From NCBI RefSeq assembly GCF_949987515.2, contig NC_082697.1, forward strand, positions 23,753,730-23,817,729: 64,000 nt of DNA, read 5' to 3'. Positions 62,475-64,000 of this stretch are shown here, in pieces. Position 1 is the stretch's first letter. Each line of letters starts with the position of its first letter. The position numbers and the translations under genes are program-made. The notes under the pieces are model-generated. The model ran no database searches. It had not been told where the DNA came from and saw only the letters and a list, made by a program, of their open reading frames with translations. Source of the stretch: Delphinus delphis. Taxonomy: Eukaryota; Chordata; Mammalia; Artiodactyla; Delphinidae.

Positions 62475-62575
62475 GAAAGGCATGTGGGATCTTAGCTCCC
62501 TCACCAGGGATCGAACCCACACCCCCTGCATTGGAAGGCAAAGTCTTAACCACTGGACCGCCAGGGAAGTCCCCT
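62475..62575 (-). repeat. older tRNA-type SINE, antisense and partial
   Basis: GCATGTGGGATCTTAGCTCC, then GGGATCGAACCCACACCCCC, then CCGCCAGGGAAGTCCC. It lacks the GC-rich second half of the CHR family. Confidence 0.85.
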
Positions 62576-64000
62576 GTTGTTTTTTTAAATTAAAGACTCC
62601 TAGGGCATTAGGAATCAGGAGCATCAGGGCTGGAGGGCTGGAAGGGAAATCAGCTTAGCTAAGCACACCAAGACCCTGATTGGGACAGAGGGAAGCCCAG
62701 GCCAGACTCCAGGATCCCACTCCGAAGGCAAGCTCTCTACCCCTGCACACGAAAACTGGGAAAGGAGAAAGCAACTTCAGGCAGGACCAGCATGAGGGCA
62801 GCTGGGTCACCTGCAGCCTGGCCAGCAGTGTGTCCACCCTCCTGGGCTAGAGGGACACTCCCTGGAAATCACTCAAAGAAACACCATCTTCAAGGGACTT
62901 AGGGTACTGACAGCCCCAGAAAAGGCTGTTTGGGAGGGCTGGACCTCAGGCTTTCTAGTCTGTATCTCCAGGCCCCCAGAGCCAGGTGGCCCTGAATAGG
63001 TCTACCACTGCCCTCAAAAACTGATATGCTGTCCACCAGCCCCCACTTACACCAGGGAACCTTGGGCCTGGCTAGGAAGAGAGTTGGAGGGGAGAAGCAG
63101 GAGTCAGGGAAGAGAGTAAAGTGGCCAGAGATAGAGATTGGAAGTCTTAGTATGTAGGGGGCGAGAGCCAAGCTGGGCACCAGGGTCTAGGTGTCCCCGA
63201 TTCCTCTCCACCAAAGACCTCAGATCGGCAGTTGCCAAGAGTCCTGGAACCCACAGCTTAGTAGCAGCCAGACTGATTAGGCAAAGCCTGACAGGGGCAT
63301 AGTATCTCTGGCGTCTCCTCTTCCAGCCCAAAATGCCAGTAGAGGAGCTGAGCATTGGAGAAAGCAAGGGCAGGCAGGTAGGCAGAGAGGATGTAATTTG
63401 GGAGCCACCCCAGCCCCAAATATATCTGCCAACAATGCACCCCAGTGCCTGGAAGTCCTTCTTTGGATAAAGACATTGAAGGACTCTGTGAAGGAGGGAG
63501 GGACACATGAATTCAATTCAACATGCATCTGACAGCTTCTCTTATGTGTCCAGGATGGGAACACAACACTCATTGTCCAGGAAAAAAAGTGATGCTCAAG
63601 GAGGATGTCAGAATGGAGGAGTTTGAAGGTTAAAAGATCGTGGCACGTGCTATGAAGGCACCACGCAAAGTAGTGCTGTGGAGGGTAACGGGGGTGTAAC
63701 TCTATTCAGGTTAGTCAGAGAGGGCCTCTCTGAAGAGGTGACATTTAAGGCAAGATCTGAAGGATAAGAGGGAGCCGGTTAGGTGAAGAGCTGGGGGAAG
63801 GATATTCCAACCAGGAGGAACAGTAAATACAAAAGCCGTGAGGCAGAGCAAAGCTTGGTGTGTCTGAGGCCCTGTCACAGTGCTAGTGCCGCTGGGGTAG
63901 GAAGGTGGGGAAAGTTTTGCAAGGTGACGTTTGACAGGTAGGCAGGGGCTGGGTCACCGGGGCTCTTGGAGGACTTTATTCCAAGTGCGAAGGGGAGCTG

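Larger units (their letters stand above)
58850..64000. other. 5' flank of MYH7B, no further gene recognised
   Basis: Beyond the candidate promoter this flank holds two SINEs, L1 pieces and a diverged interspersed repeat at about 63600-63860. No exon-like open frame with matching splice sites was recognised on either strand. In human the next gene beyond MYH7B is GSS; none of its exons is seen here. Confidence 0.6.

Noticed and set aside
58850..64000. Exons of GSS, the neighbour of MYH7B in human
   Set aside because: None of the open frames on either strand is recognisable as glutathione synthetase. The gene probably lies beyond the window.

Overview
The window is vertebrate nuclear DNA from a placental mammal, most probably a cetacean. 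The main evidence is a set of tRNA-derived SINEs whose heads read GGGCTTCCCTGGTGGCGCAG and whose tails end near CCCGCGTACCGCAAAA. This is the CHR-type family of whales, dolphins and hippos. Several copies are nearly identical and carry clean target-site duplications, so they are young. Species cannot be fixed from the sequence alone. There is one 200-base run of N (11002-11201).

Two protein genes converge tail to tail. TRPC4AP (TRUSS, a substrate receptor of CUL4-DDB1 ubiquitin ligases) runs on the + strand from before the window to its stop codon at 34815-34817. Twelve further exons follow the first visible one; one exon is cut by the N gap, and the coding segment after it (about residue 280 to 345 by comparison with the human protein) is absent. 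MYH7B (slow-tonic myosin heavy chain) runs on the - strand from an ATG at 58834-58836 to a stop at 35831-35833. I resolve 41 coding exons with GT/AG junctions. Their lengths sum to 5,823 nt (1,940 residues plus stop) with one open frame, so the gene looks intact. The poly(A) signals of the two genes are only about 140 bp apart. One MYH7B intron holds the cardiac and slow-muscle microRNA gene MIR499; both mature arms are readable. TRPC4AP-MYH7B is the order known on human chromosome 20q11.

Region by region: 1-2201 is a TRPC4AP intron with SINEs. 2202-2330 is the first visible TRPC4AP exon. 2331-10849 is a large intron with old L1 pieces and a decayed antisense L1 that is split by an unidentified retrocopy. 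10850-11001 is an exon running into the gap. 11202-21135 is mostly a nearly full-length decayed L1 with nested SINEs. 21136-35600 holds the remaining TRPC4AP exons and 3' UTR. 35700-58846 is MYH7B. 58847-64000 is 5' flank, probably with the MYH7B promoter and a short untranslated first exon near 59210; no further gene was recognised there.

I found no evidence of a wholly new biological system. The observations most worth checking are the MYH7B control features: the frameshifting P-loop exon, a 21-nt microexon, nuclear-receptor half-site clusters in introns, a candidate MEF2/E-box/TATA-like promoter and the MIR499 host intron. The unidentified retrocopy inside the L1 and the coding sequence missing at the assembly gap are also worth checking.
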